A DNA stretch of 64,000 nucleotides from an uncultured Oceanospirillaceae bacterium (GTDB taxonomy: Bacteria; Pseudomonadota; Gammaproteobacteria; Pseudomonadales; Balneatricaceae): assembly GCA_937136055.1 (NCBI GenBank), contig CAKZOD010000102.1, positions 1 to 64,000 on the forward strand, in the 5' to 3' direction. The notes beneath the pieces are model-generated. The model was not told the origin of the DNA. It ran no database searches and saw only the letters and a list, made by a program, of their open reading frames with translations. Positions 35,893-44,564 of the stretch are shown here, in pieces (positions within the stretch are counted from its first letter, which is position 1; each line of letters opens with the position of its first letter). The position numbers and the translations under genes are program-made.

Positions 35893-36777
35893 TTATGCAA
35901 CACAAAGAGATTCGTCTGGACAAGTTACTATCTGATAGGCATCCGGTGTTGACAGCAACTTTTTCACTAGCTGGTTATTCATGTAGTGACCTGTTTTATA
36001 ACCGCTAAACTCACCAATTAACGTTTTACCTAACAGATAGATATCACCTACTGCATCTAGCACTTTGTGCTTTGCAAACTCATCTTCATAACGCAAACCA
36101 TCGCCATTAAGAACACTTGATTCATCGACAACGATAGCGTTTTCCATACTACCGCCGCGAGCTAGGTTATTGGCACGTAAGTATTCAATATCACTCATAA
36201 AACCAAATGTACGAGCTCTGCTAATTTGGCGTATGAAGTTTTCACTAGTAAGCTCTAGCTCATATTTCATGTGTTTTCCGGTAAATGCAGGGTGATCAAA
36301 ATCAATTTCTACACTTAGCTTACATCCATCATGAGGCTTAAAAGTAGCCACTTTACCGTCGTGTGAATAACTCACTTCACGCAGTACTTTAATAAACTTT
36401 TTCGCGCTTTGCTGCTCTTTTATGCCTGCTGCTTTAATTAAGAAAATGAACGCAGAAGCAGAACCATCCATAATAGGTACTTCTTCAGCATTAATTTCAA
36501 CAATAGCGTTATCAATCCCCATTGCAGCGAACGCAGACATCAAATGCTCAATTGTCGCCACCTTAGTGTTATCTTTAACCACATTTGTTGACAGTACAGT
36601 ATCTCTGACCAAGAAAGCATCCGCAGCAATTTCGACCACGGGATCTAAATCCACTCGATGAAATACAATACCGCTATCAATTGGTGCAGGCTTTAAATTC
36701 AAGTAAACTTTGTTACCTGTATGCAAACCTAAACCTGTTGCTTTAATGCTACTACCTAGTGTTTTTTGCTTAATCAT
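35893..36777 (-). CDS. lpxC: UDP-3-O-acyl-N-acetylglucosamine deacetylase
   Basis: The 294-residue zinc deacetylase catalyses the committed step of lipid A synthesis. Zinc ligands are in TIEHLMSA (near residue 75) and HKVLDAVGD (near residues 235-240). The FMSDIEYL and GGSMENAIV segments are also typical. Family length is about 300. It is the last gene of the dcw block, 58 bases after ftsZ, the usual order. Confidence 0.96.
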   Translation of the reverse strand: MIKQKTLGSSIKATGLGLHTGNKVYLNLKPAPIDSGIVFHRVDLDPVVEIAADAFLVRDTVLSTNVVKDNTKVATIEHLMSAFAAMGIDNAIVEINAEEVPIMDGSASAFIFLIKAAGIKEQQSAKKFIKVLREVSYSHDGKVATFKPHDGCKLSVEIDFDHPAFTGKHMKYELELTSENFIRQISRARTFGFMSDIEYLRANNLARGGSMENAIVVDESSVLNGDGLRYEDEFAKHKVLDAVGDIYLLGKTLIGEFSGYKTGHYMNNQLVKKLLSTPDAYQIVTCPDESLCVA

Positions 36778-36835
36778 TTACTACTATTACTTCCTTCAAC
36801 TGTCCCTTGCACATAGCACCTAAATCACGACATAG

Positions 36836-38010
36836 TTATTCATTCTGCCTTCTTAAAAAGGTCGGTATATCAAACATATCATCCGTCCCTTCTTTAAGTT
36901 TTGGCTCTGGCTCTACTTTACCATCTAACAATGCTTCTTGTTGCTGGCGACGTAAAACGGTCGGTAACTCAATTTGATCTATATCTGTTTCAAATTGCTT
37001 TTTTGCTGGCGCTTCAACGGGTGCATTTTCAACGACGACTTCAAGATTTTGCTGTTTTTTTTCGAAACCTGTCGCTACAACAGTTACTTTCAAATCGTCA
37101 ACTAACTCAGTATCTATGACAGTTCCCACCACAATAGTTGCATCACTAGAGGCATATTTTTCAATAATATTACCTACTTCGCTAAATTCACCCAATGTGA
37201 GGTCCATCCCTGCGGTAATGTTGACGAGAATACCACTAGCCCCTTCAAGATCTACATTTTCAAGTAGCGGGCTATTAATAGCACCTTCTGCTGCAACTGA
37301 TGCTCTATCGTCGCCACGTGCTTGATCAGAGCCCATCATTGCCATGCCCATTTCAGACATCACTGTACGCACATCGGCAAAGTCGACATTGATCATACCA
37401 GGGCAAGTTATCAGCTCAGCAATTCCTCGTACTGCGCCTAAAAGCACATCATTTGCCGCCGCGAAAGCTTTAATTAAGCTAGTGCTACGTCCTAGTACTT
37501 TCATTAACTTCTTATTTGGAATAATAATGAGAGAGTCAACTTGATCACGTAGCTCTTGTACGCCCGCCTCAGCTAGCATCATTCGCTTACGCCCTTCAAA
37601 GGGAAAAGGGGTCGTACTACTGCAACGGTTAGAATTCCCATACTTTTAGCGACTTCAGCCACAATGGGGGCCGCACCAGTACCCGTACCACCGCCCATAC
37701 CTGCGGTAATAAACACCATATCTGCGCCATCGATCGATTTGGCAATGGCCTCACGATCTTCAATCGCAGCTGCTCTGCCAACATCAGGATCAGCCCCAGC
37801 ACCTAAACCTTTAGTTGTTTCACAGCCAAGCTGAATAGTCTGGTGTGCATCGATGCTGCTTAATGCTTGTGCATCAGTATTTGCACATATAAATTCCACT
37901 GAATGCAAATCGGCAACCAGCATATGAGCAACTGCGTTACCCCCACCGCCGCCAACACCAATGACTTTTATTACAGCACCTGGCATATCATTATCTTCTA
38001 TACTAAACAT
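36836..38010 (-). pseudogene. ftsZ: cell division GTPase FtsZ, reading frame broken by a one-base deletion
   Basis: The N-terminal part reads 37579-38010 and contains IKVIGVGGGGGNAV and the tubulin signature GGGTGTGA. It then runs into an abnormal VRPLFPLKGVSE and a stop. The rest continues in another frame (36836 to about 37615), starting TTPFPFEGRKRMMLAEAG and ending with the conserved partner-binding tail DIPTFLRRQ. One base added near 37616 restores VAVVTTPFPFEG and a normal protein of about 390 residues. FtsZ is essential, so a sequencing or assembly error is the likeliest cause. AGGAGG precedes the ATG by five bases. Confidence 0.93.
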
Positions 38011-38022
38011 AACAACCTCCTA

Positions 38023-38042
38023 TCATGTGACCCACCACATGA
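38023..38042 (-). other. hairpin just upstream of the ftsZ ribosome-binding site
   Basis: TCATGTG (38023-38029) and CACATGA (38036-38042) form a perfect 7-bp stem with a 6-base loop, one base before the AGGAGG of ftsZ. It lies in the 99-base ftsQ-ftsZ gap where ftsA would be expected. It could affect ftsZ translation. Confidence 0.4.
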
Positions 38043-38109
38043 CTGCACATTTTTTGCCTCATTGTATTATTTACAATTAGGACCGTATTGTTTACAAAAT
38101 TGGACTGAT

Positions 38110-38979
38110 TCACAATTTTCTTTCTATCTCTTTATTTTTTTCGTGTTTCAAAGCTTCAAGTACTTTGGCCTGCCACTTAACTGCCACACCATTCGTGTAG
38201 CGCACATCAACGGTTTCTATTTGATTCGCTTTGGCATGTAAATGCCCTTTATAGAGTTCCAAAAAGCGTCTTAATCTTTCTATTACTTGTTCTCTTCCAA
38301 GTAGCACTTGAACTTCATTGTCTAACAATAGCGTCCAAGCCCCTCTATCCTGCAGAGACAGCCCTTGCATATAGCTATCTGTACCTTTAAAAAACTGGCT
38401 CAGAGTATGGTACTGCTCCATAACTCTTGCTGTATCTGTTGATGGCCCGTTCAACAAAGGCAAATGGCTTAATTGATCCTGCTGTTGCGGCCAAAAAATA
38501 TCACCTTGATGATTAAGCAGCCCTTTTTGACCCCATTTAGCTACGGGCACTTGTTCTTGTACCTCAACTTCTAAAGCAGGTGGCCATTGACGCTTAATAG
38601 ATGCACTATTGATCCATGGCTCATCCGTTACTAACTGCCTGATTTCATTTATATCTGATGATAAAAATGAGACCTGCTGATGCGAGTTTTTAAGCTGTTC
38701 AATCAACTTATCGCCCAATACATTTTTACCAATATACTGTGTATTTCCGGTAATACTCATAGCGCTCAAAGGCTTATCTATTGCCTCCCATAACGCGCTT
38801 GCAGCGTTAAACATCAGACCACAAAATAACCCAAACGCAGTTAAGATTGTTAAAGGCCTAACATACCAATCTGAAGCAGCACTAAATTCGACATCTGCAG
38901 ATTGATCAGTAGTTAGCTTAACCGCTGCTGGTTTCGCTGCTTCTTGCGGTGATATATCTTGTTTGCGCCACTGCAGCAT
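38110..38979 (-). CDS. ftsQ: cell division protein FtsQ
   Basis: A 289-residue bitopic division protein that links FtsL/FtsB to the divisome. It has a cytoplasmic tail, one membrane helix around residues 45-65, a POTRA domain (MSITGNTQYIGKNVL...) and a C-terminal beta domain ending VDVRYTNGVAVKW. Length and both ends look normal. Upstream is murC with only 70 bases between, so no ddl. Downstream comes ftsZ directly, so no ftsA. Confidence 0.93.
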   Translation of the reverse strand: MLQWRKQDISPQEAAKPAAVKLTTDQSADVEFSAASDWYVRPLTILTAFGLFCGLMFNAASALWEAIDKPLSAMSITGNTQYIGKNVLGDKLIEQLKNSHQQVSFLSSDINEIRQLVTDEPWINSASIKRQWPPALEVEVQEQVPVAKWGQKGLLNHQGDIFWPQQQDQLSHLPLLNGPSTDTARVMEQYHTLSQFFKGTDSYMQGLSLQDRGAWTLLLDNEVQVLLGREQVIERLRRFLELYKGHLHAKANQIETVDVRYTNGVAVKWQAKVLEALKHEKNKEIERKL

Positions 38980-39049
38980 CTATCCCTGTCCTTTAATCAC
39001 AATGCTAATCCTATTGCATTTGTATCTACCTTGATCAAACGCCATCGTG

Positions 39050-40495
39050 CTATGAAAAATCCATACTACTAATTTGGTGTGCTAATGCTGTGATATCCCC
39101 AGCCCCTTGTGTCAGTAATATATCACCGTCTCGCAAAGTGTTCTTTAGCAGTTCAGGTATCGCATCCAAGGATTCCACAAATACCGGCTCAATCGAGCCG
39201 CGCTGCCTAATACTGCGGCATAAACTGCGACTATCAGCACTGGCTATCGCTTCTTCACCTGCCGCATAAACTTCTAATAATAAAAGAGAATCAACATCTG
39301 ACAACACTTGCACATAATCTTCGTAAAGATCTCGAGTACGGGTATAGCGATGGGGTTGGTTGATCATCACTATGCGCCTATCTGGCCAGCCATCTCTTAC
39401 CGCTTGAATAGTCACTTGTATTTCACGTGGGTGATGCCCGTAATCATCCACCAGCATGGCTGAACCACTGCCAACTGGTAAATCACACAACACTTGAAAA
39501 CGCCTGCCTACCCCAGTAAAACCATCCAAAGCATCAGTAATAGCGCTGTCATCAATTCCCTCATCAGTAGCAACTGCTATAGTGGCTAATGCATTGAGTA
39601 CGTTATGCATACCTGGCATGTTCACAGTCACTTTTAACGGCTCATGACCTTCAGGACGTAACACAGTAAAGTGGGTTTTCATTCCTTCTTGTGAAATATC
39701 AACCGCTCTAAAATCTGCCCCTTCATTTATGCCGTAAGTCAGTACAGGACGGTTAATACGCTCTCTAATTTCAGCAACCACCGGATCATCTATACAAAGC
39801 ACAGCAAGCCCGTAAAACGGCAAGTTATGTAAAAAATCAACAAAGGTCTGCTTCAATACATTAAAATCACCGCCATAGGTGTCCATATGATCGGCATCAA
39901 TATTGGTGACGATAGCAACCATTGGCTGTAAATGTAAAAATGATGCATCACTCTCATCAGCCTCTGCGATCAAGTATCGGCTCGCACCTAACCTTGCATT
40001 CGTACCTGCACTGTTTAACCGCCCACCAATCACAAACGTCGGATCCAAATCACCTTGAGCAAATACAGAAGCCAACAAACTCGTTGTGGTTGTTTTACCG
40101 TGTGTCCCTGCTACCGCAACACCATGGCGATAGCGCATTAGTTCTGCGAGCATTTCAGCACGGCGCACTATAGGTGTACGCGCAGCTCTTGCTGCGATAA
40201 TCTCTGGGTTAGTTTCATCCACAGCTGTCGATGTTACTACTACATCTACTTGGGCAACATTACTTTCAGCATGACCAATAAATACCTGTGCACCTAAAGC
40301 GACTAAGCGTTCTGTGGTTGCTGATTTCTTAATATCAGACCCCGAAATTTTATAACCTTGGTTGCACAAAACCTCAGCAATACCACACATACCAACACCA
40401 CCGATACCGACAAAGTGAATGCGTTTAATACGGCGCATTTCTGGAACATCATAAACTGTTGCCGCTAATGCATGATTTTTATCTGCAGTACTCAT
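39050..40495 (-). CDS. murC: UDP-N-acetylmuramate--L-alanine ligase
   Basis: The 481-residue ligase adds L-Ala to UDP-MurNAc, the first step of the stem peptide. The N-terminal Rossmann-like motif is HFVGIGGVGMCGIAEVL, the ATP loop GTHGKTTTTSLLA, and the C-terminal domain carries DDYGHHPREI. The start at 40495 overlaps the murG stop as ATGA and has AGAGGA upstream; a longer frame from 40513 lacks this support. Confidence 0.96.
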   Translation of the reverse strand: MSTADKNHALAATVYDVPEMRRIKRIHFVGIGGVGMCGIAEVLCNQGYKISGSDIKKSATTERLVALGAQVFIGHAESNVAQVDVVVTSTAVDETNPEIIAARAARTPIVRRAEMLAELMRYRHGVAVAGTHGKTTTTSLLASVFAQGDLDPTFVIGGRLNSAGTNARLGASRYLIAEADESDASFLHLQPMVAIVTNIDADHMDTYGGDFNVLKQTFVDFLHNLPFYGLAVLCIDDPVVAEIRERINRPVLTYGINEGADFRAVDISQEGMKTHFTVLRPEGHEPLKVTVNMPGMHNVLNALATIAVATDEGIDDSAITDALDGFTGVGRRFQVLCDLPVGSGSAMLVDDYGHHPREIQVTIQAVRDGWPDRRIVMINQPHRYTRTRDLYEDYVQVLSDVDSLLLLEVYAAGEEAIASADSRSLCRSIRQRGSIEPVFVESLDAIPELLKNTLRDGDILLTQGAGDITALAHQISSMDFS

Positions 40496-41619
40496 TTCAT
40501 TTCCTCTAAACATATCTGGGCAACATTTTGTGAAGCCTTTGGCGCTGCTACTGACTGTGCATTTTTTGCCATTTGCGCTAATTTTTCGCGATCACTCAAA
40601 GATACCAATAAATCTTTTAATGTTTGAGCATCCAACGAATTTTGATCTGCCAAAAGCGCAGCACCTGAATTTACTAAAAATTGGCCATTCGCTGTCTGGT
40701 GGTCATCAACGGCGAAAGGAAACGGCACTAACAAAGAGGCAACACCTGCTATCGCCAATTCCGACACCGTTAAAGCGCCCGCTCGACAAATAACCAAATC
40801 CGCCCAACTATAAGCACTGTGCATATCTTTTATAAACGCATCGACTTGCGCATTAACATTGCACTCTTTATATAAACTTTGTGTTTCATCACTTTTATTG
40901 GCGCCTGCTTGATGCCAAATATTAACTCGCTCTGCATCATCCAATAACTGCATCGCTTTAGGCACCACTTTATTGAGTGCGAGTGCACCTAAGCTGCCAC
41001 CTACTATCAACACATTGAGCTTACCCTCGCGCTTTGCATAGCGCTGTGCACTTTTTTCAAGCTGCAAAATTGCACCGCGCACAGGGTTACCAACAATCTC
41101 TATTCCCTTTTGTTGATCACTACCAAATGCCCCTGGAAAAGCCGCTAATTTGCGAGTCGCCATTCCCAGTGATAGTTTATTTGTCATTCCTGCTTTAGCG
41201 TTTTGCTCATGTATAATTAAAGGTACAGATGCAAGCTTAGCCGCCACTGCACCAGGACCTGATGCAAAGCCACCCATACCTAGCACTACATCAGGCTGCA
41301 CTTTCTTAAATACTTTTCTAGCCTGCATAATAGCTTTTAGCACTAACCAAGGAGCCTTTAATAATCCTAGCTTACCTTTACCACGCACTCCTTTTACATC
41401 AATACAGTGCAGTTTAATCCCTGCCTCTGGTACTACTTTGGATTCTATCCCTGCTGCAGTGCCTAACCAATGCACCTCTACACCTTGCTCACGCAAAATA
41501 TCTGCAACAGCCAATGCCGGGAAAACATGTCCCCCGGTTCCACCAGCCATGATAAGCGCGCGTTTCCCCTGATAAGCATTCGTATCTGATTGCATAGTTT
41601 GAGCAGTATCCTCACTCAT
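40492..41619 (-). CDS. murG: lipid II synthase GlcNAc transferase MurG
   Basis: A 375-residue GT-B glycosyltransferase that adds GlcNAc to lipid I on the inner membrane. The N-terminal glycine loop is MAGGTGGHVFPALAVA, and ICRAGALTVSELAIAG with PFPFAVDDHQTANG forms the UDP-GlcNAc site. A variable N-terminal extension of about 20 residues precedes the first strand. It overlaps ftsW and murC by four bases each. Confidence 0.96.
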   Translation of the reverse strand: MSEDTAQTMQSDTNAYQGKRALIMAGGTGGHVFPALAVADILREQGVEVHWLGTAAGIESKVVPEAGIKLHCIDVKGVRGKGKLGLLKAPWLVLKAIMQARKVFKKVQPDVVLGMGGFASGPGAVAAKLASVPLIIHEQNAKAGMTNKLSLGMATRKLAAFPGAFGSDQQKGIEIVGNPVRGAILQLEKSAQRYAKREGKLNVLIVGGSLGALALNKVVPKAMQLLDDAERVNIWHQAGANKSDETQSLYKECNVNAQVDAFIKDMHSAYSWADLVICRAGALTVSELAIAGVASLLVPFPFAVDDHQTANGQFLVNSGAALLADQNSLDAQTLKDLLVSLSDREKLAQMAKNAQSVAAPKASQNVAQICLEEMK

Positions 41620-43193
41620 ATAGATTCTCTATTAATTCTCTTTTTTGCTTTTGCTTGATCGAACGTTTTACTTTGAACACTTCTTTTAGCAGGCTTCTTA
41701 GTTTGTTTTGAACTTTGCGATTGATCATCAACAAACGATTCTTCTTCTAATGCACTCCTTTCTAGCGCTGTCTCTTCACGAAACGCCGAAATATCCTTTA
41801 AGTCACCTGTTGCGCTTTTACCTTGGCCTTTAGCACTGGTTTTACCAGAAGGTTTACGCGCTAGTTTTTTAACAGGCTTTGTATCAACTTCTTGCTCGTC
41901 TTCTTGTTGCTCAATTTCTTCATTTTCGGCAGTCGCTTGCATCAAATATTTAGCGCCAATTGAGTCGCTGAGTAAGAATTCACCAGACTCTCCGACTCTA
42001 AGTCGCTGCTGCTTTAACTCGTAATCTATTCTCAAGATAACCGCTATCATTGCAGTACAGACTATCAAGCTACTACCACCATAGCTTAACAGCGGCAATG
42101 TAAGCCCTTTGGTGGGCACTGCTCCAACATTCACACCTATATTGATCATCACCTGTGCAGACAACACAAGCGCAAAGCCATAAGTGATAAATGCCATAAA
42201 AAACTGCTGCTGTTTTTCAGCCTGCCTGCCTATGCTAAAGACACGAAAGATCATTAACAAATACAGCACAACTACAATCATCGCACCGATTAATCCCAGC
42301 TCCTCAGAAAGTACCGAGAATACAAAATCAGTATGCGCTTCTGGCAAATAAAACAGCTTTTGCACACTGTTTCCAAGGCCTGTACCAAACCACTCACCTC
42401 TGCCAAATGCGATCTGTGCCTGCGATAACTGATAACCGCTACCAAAAGGATCAGCCCAAGGGTCTTGGAATGATTTCAATCTAGCTAAGCGATAAGGCTG
42501 TATAACCGCTAAAGAGCCGACGGTCACAAGCGCCCCTGATAGAATCACCAAAAACTGGCTAAAGCGCATTCCACTTAAAAAAATCATCCCCATCACAGAG
42601 GCCATTAACACAACTGCAGCGCCGTAATCCGGCTCCATAATAAGCAGGAACACAAAGAAACCTAACGGCAATATTGGCCGCATCACACCTTTCCAACTGC
42701 TGCGCACATCAGTTAGTCGCCTTACTAAGTAGCCACCTAGATACATAATCATGCAAAATTTAGCAACTTCTGATGCCTGTAAATTCAGTACCCCTGCACG
42801 AATCCAGCGCTGTGAGCCATTCACTTCTTTACCAATACCCGGCACTAACACGGCAACAAGTAACAATAGCCCAAACGCTAACAAGTAAGGCCCTGCGCTA
42901 TACCAGCGTTTAATAGGCACCTTCCAAACAATTGCCGCACCTATCATGGCGATCACAATAAAAAGCCCATGACGCATCGCAAAGTGAAATGCATTTTGAT
43001 AGTTCTTTGCCGCCACATCTAACGATGCAGAGGTGATCATCACAAACCCCGTCAACATAATAAAAATAGTCGTGCACAAAAGTATCGGATCAAAAGGCAG
43101 CTCGCCACGGGGAATCGATAGCCAACGCTTAGCAATACTTTGCTGCGTCAACCATTTCGGTTCCGTGAATTTCGTTGCCGCCCAATTCGCCAT
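41616..43193 (-). CDS. ftsW: peptidoglycan glycosyltransferase FtsW with long C-terminal tail
   Basis: A SEDS-family septal glycosyltransferase that works with FtsI. Residues 1 to about 395 are the usual ten-helix core, with motifs such as EVAKFCMIMYLGGYLVRR, YQLSQAQIAFGRGEWFGTGLG, EAHTDFVFSVLSEELG and GLTLPLLSYGGSSLI. The remaining roughly 130 residues are charged, first acidic (EENEEIEQQEDEQE-like) then Lys-rich, and predicted disordered. That makes 525 residues against about 400-415 for typical FtsW. The tail is cytoplasmic by topology and has no known role. Confidence 0.95.
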   Translation of the reverse strand: MANWAATKFTEPKWLTQQSIAKRWLSIPRGELPFDPILLCTTIFIMLTGFVMITSASLDVAAKNYQNAFHFAMRHGLFIVIAMIGAAIVWKVPIKRWYSAGPYLLAFGLLLLVAVLVPGIGKEVNGSQRWIRAGVLNLQASEVAKFCMIMYLGGYLVRRLTDVRSSWKGVMRPILPLGFFVFLLIMEPDYGAAVVLMASVMGMIFLSGMRFSQFLVILSGALVTVGSLAVIQPYRLARLKSFQDPWADPFGSGYQLSQAQIAFGRGEWFGTGLGNSVQKLFYLPEAHTDFVFSVLSEELGLIGAMIVVVLYLLMIFRVFSIGRQAEKQQQFFMAFITYGFALVLSAQVMINIGVNVGAVPTKGLTLPLLSYGGSSLIVCTAMIAVILRIDYELKQQRLRVGESGEFLLSDSIGAKYLMQATAENEEIEQQEDEQEVDTKPVKKLARKPSGKTSAKGQGKSATGDLKDISAFREETALERSALEEESFVDDQSQSSKQTKKPAKRSVQSKTFDQAKAKKRINRESI

Positions 43194-44557
43194 TACAAAT
43201 TCCTAGCCGCTTCACTAAAGACATCACCGCGGTGACCATAACTATCAAACATATCGAAACTTGCACAGGCAGGTGATAACAGCACTACATCCCCTTGCTG
43301 AGATAAACTTGCACATTTTTCTACCGCTTGCTGCATACTTTGTGCATAAAAAAGTTCACTATTTGGTAATACTTGGGCAATACGCTGCGCATCGGTACCA
43401 ATCAACACAACACTTTTCACATAGTTCTCAACAGGTGCCGTAAGCTCATCAAATGCAGCCCCTTTACCATCACCACCTGCGATTAGTATGATTTTTTCAC
43501 TTTTCTGCAACGCGCTACCTAATCCTTCAATAGCTGCTACCGTCGCACCTACATTGGTGCCTTTGGAGTCATCAAAATATTGTACGCCTTGCTTTTCAGC
43601 CACCAGCTGACAACGATGCTCTAACCCTGAAAAATCACGAATTGCACTGCACATTGCTGCAATTTCAAAGCCGGCATTGTGGCCAATTGCCAGAGCAGCT
43701 AAAGCATTAGCAATATTATGCTTACCCGGCAGTTTAATTTCGCTAATCGCCATTATTGGCTCACCTGCCAAGGCTAAATGTGTGCTGTTTTGCCCGTCAC
43801 TCTCAACCTCTAACAAACCAAAGATATTGAAGTCAGATCGGCCTAACCGATATCCTGTTACTTTCACCTGTGAAGGTAGTAATGGGTGAGTGAGTGGGTC
43901 ATCTAAATTTTCAACAACGCTCTTACAGCCCTTAAATATTCTATGTTTGGCTTGGTAGTACTGTTTAAAATCGTTGTCATAACGATCCAAGTGATCCGGT
44001 GTGATGTTCAACACTGTAGCAACATCCGCCCTCAACTCATGTGTCGTTTCTAACTGAAAGCTAGAAAGCTCTAATACATACAGCTGCTTTTGAGGCTGCT
44101 TCAAAAACTCCAGAACAGGTACACCGATATTTCCACCCACGCCAACATCTAACCCATTGGCTACAGCCATCTCACCGATTAGGGTTGTCACTGTGGTTTT
44201 CGCATTAGAGCCTGTAATAGCAATAACGGGCGCCGTAATTTCACGACAAAATAAATCGATATCCCCTACTAATTTAGCGCCTTTAGCCACTGCATAAGCA
44301 ATTGCAGCGTCTTCTTTAGCAATCCCTGGGCTGATAATTAACTCACTGGCACTTGCCAATAACTCTTTATCTAAATCACCTAATATGACTTTCACTTGCG
44401 GATAATCTTTTTGAAACTGCGCTAGTTTAGGAGGATTTTCCCTTGTATCAAGTACGATAAAGTTATCGCCTTTAGCCACGAGCAACTCCACACAGGAGAT
44501 ACCGGTAACCCCTAAACCAATCACAATTTTTAACTGATCACTCGCTATAAGGCTCAT
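43193..44557 (-). CDS. murD: UDP-N-acetylmuramoylalanine--D-glutamate ligase
   Basis: The 454-residue Mur ligase adds D-Glu to UDP-MurNAc-L-Ala. GLGVTGISCVELL forms the N-terminal nucleotide fold, AITGSNAKTTVTTLIG is the ATP loop (Ala in place of the more common Gly), LNITPDHLDRYD the central motif, and DDSKGTNVGATVAAIEG the C-terminal one. It overlaps ftsW by one base and starts eight bases after mraY. Confidence 0.96.
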   Translation of the reverse strand: MSLIASDQLKIVIGLGVTGISCVELLVAKGDNFIVLDTRENPPKLAQFQKDYPQVKVILGDLDKELLASASELIISPGIAKEDAAIAYAVAKGAKLVGDIDLFCREITAPVIAITGSNAKTTVTTLIGEMAVANGLDVGVGGNIGVPVLEFLKQPQKQLYVLELSSFQLETTHELRADVATVLNITPDHLDRYDNDFKQYYQAKHRIFKGCKSVVENLDDPLTHPLLPSQVKVTGYRLGRSDFNIFGLLEVESDGQNSTHLALAGEPIMAISEIKLPGKHNIANALAALAIGHNAGFEIAAMCSAIRDFSGLEHRCQLVAEKQGVQYFDDSKGTNVGATVAAIEGLGSALQKSEKIILIAGGDGKGAAFDELTAPVENYVKSVVLIGTDAQRIAQVLPNSELFYAQSMQQAVEKCASLSQQGDVVLLSPACASFDMFDSYGHRGDVFSEAARNL

Positions 44558-44564
44558 CTTCTAA

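Noticed and set aside
37579..37640. Programmed ribosomal frameshift in ftsZ
   Set aside because: There is no slippery heptamer with a downstream structure, and FtsZ is not known to be expressed this way. A missing base in the sequence explains it better.
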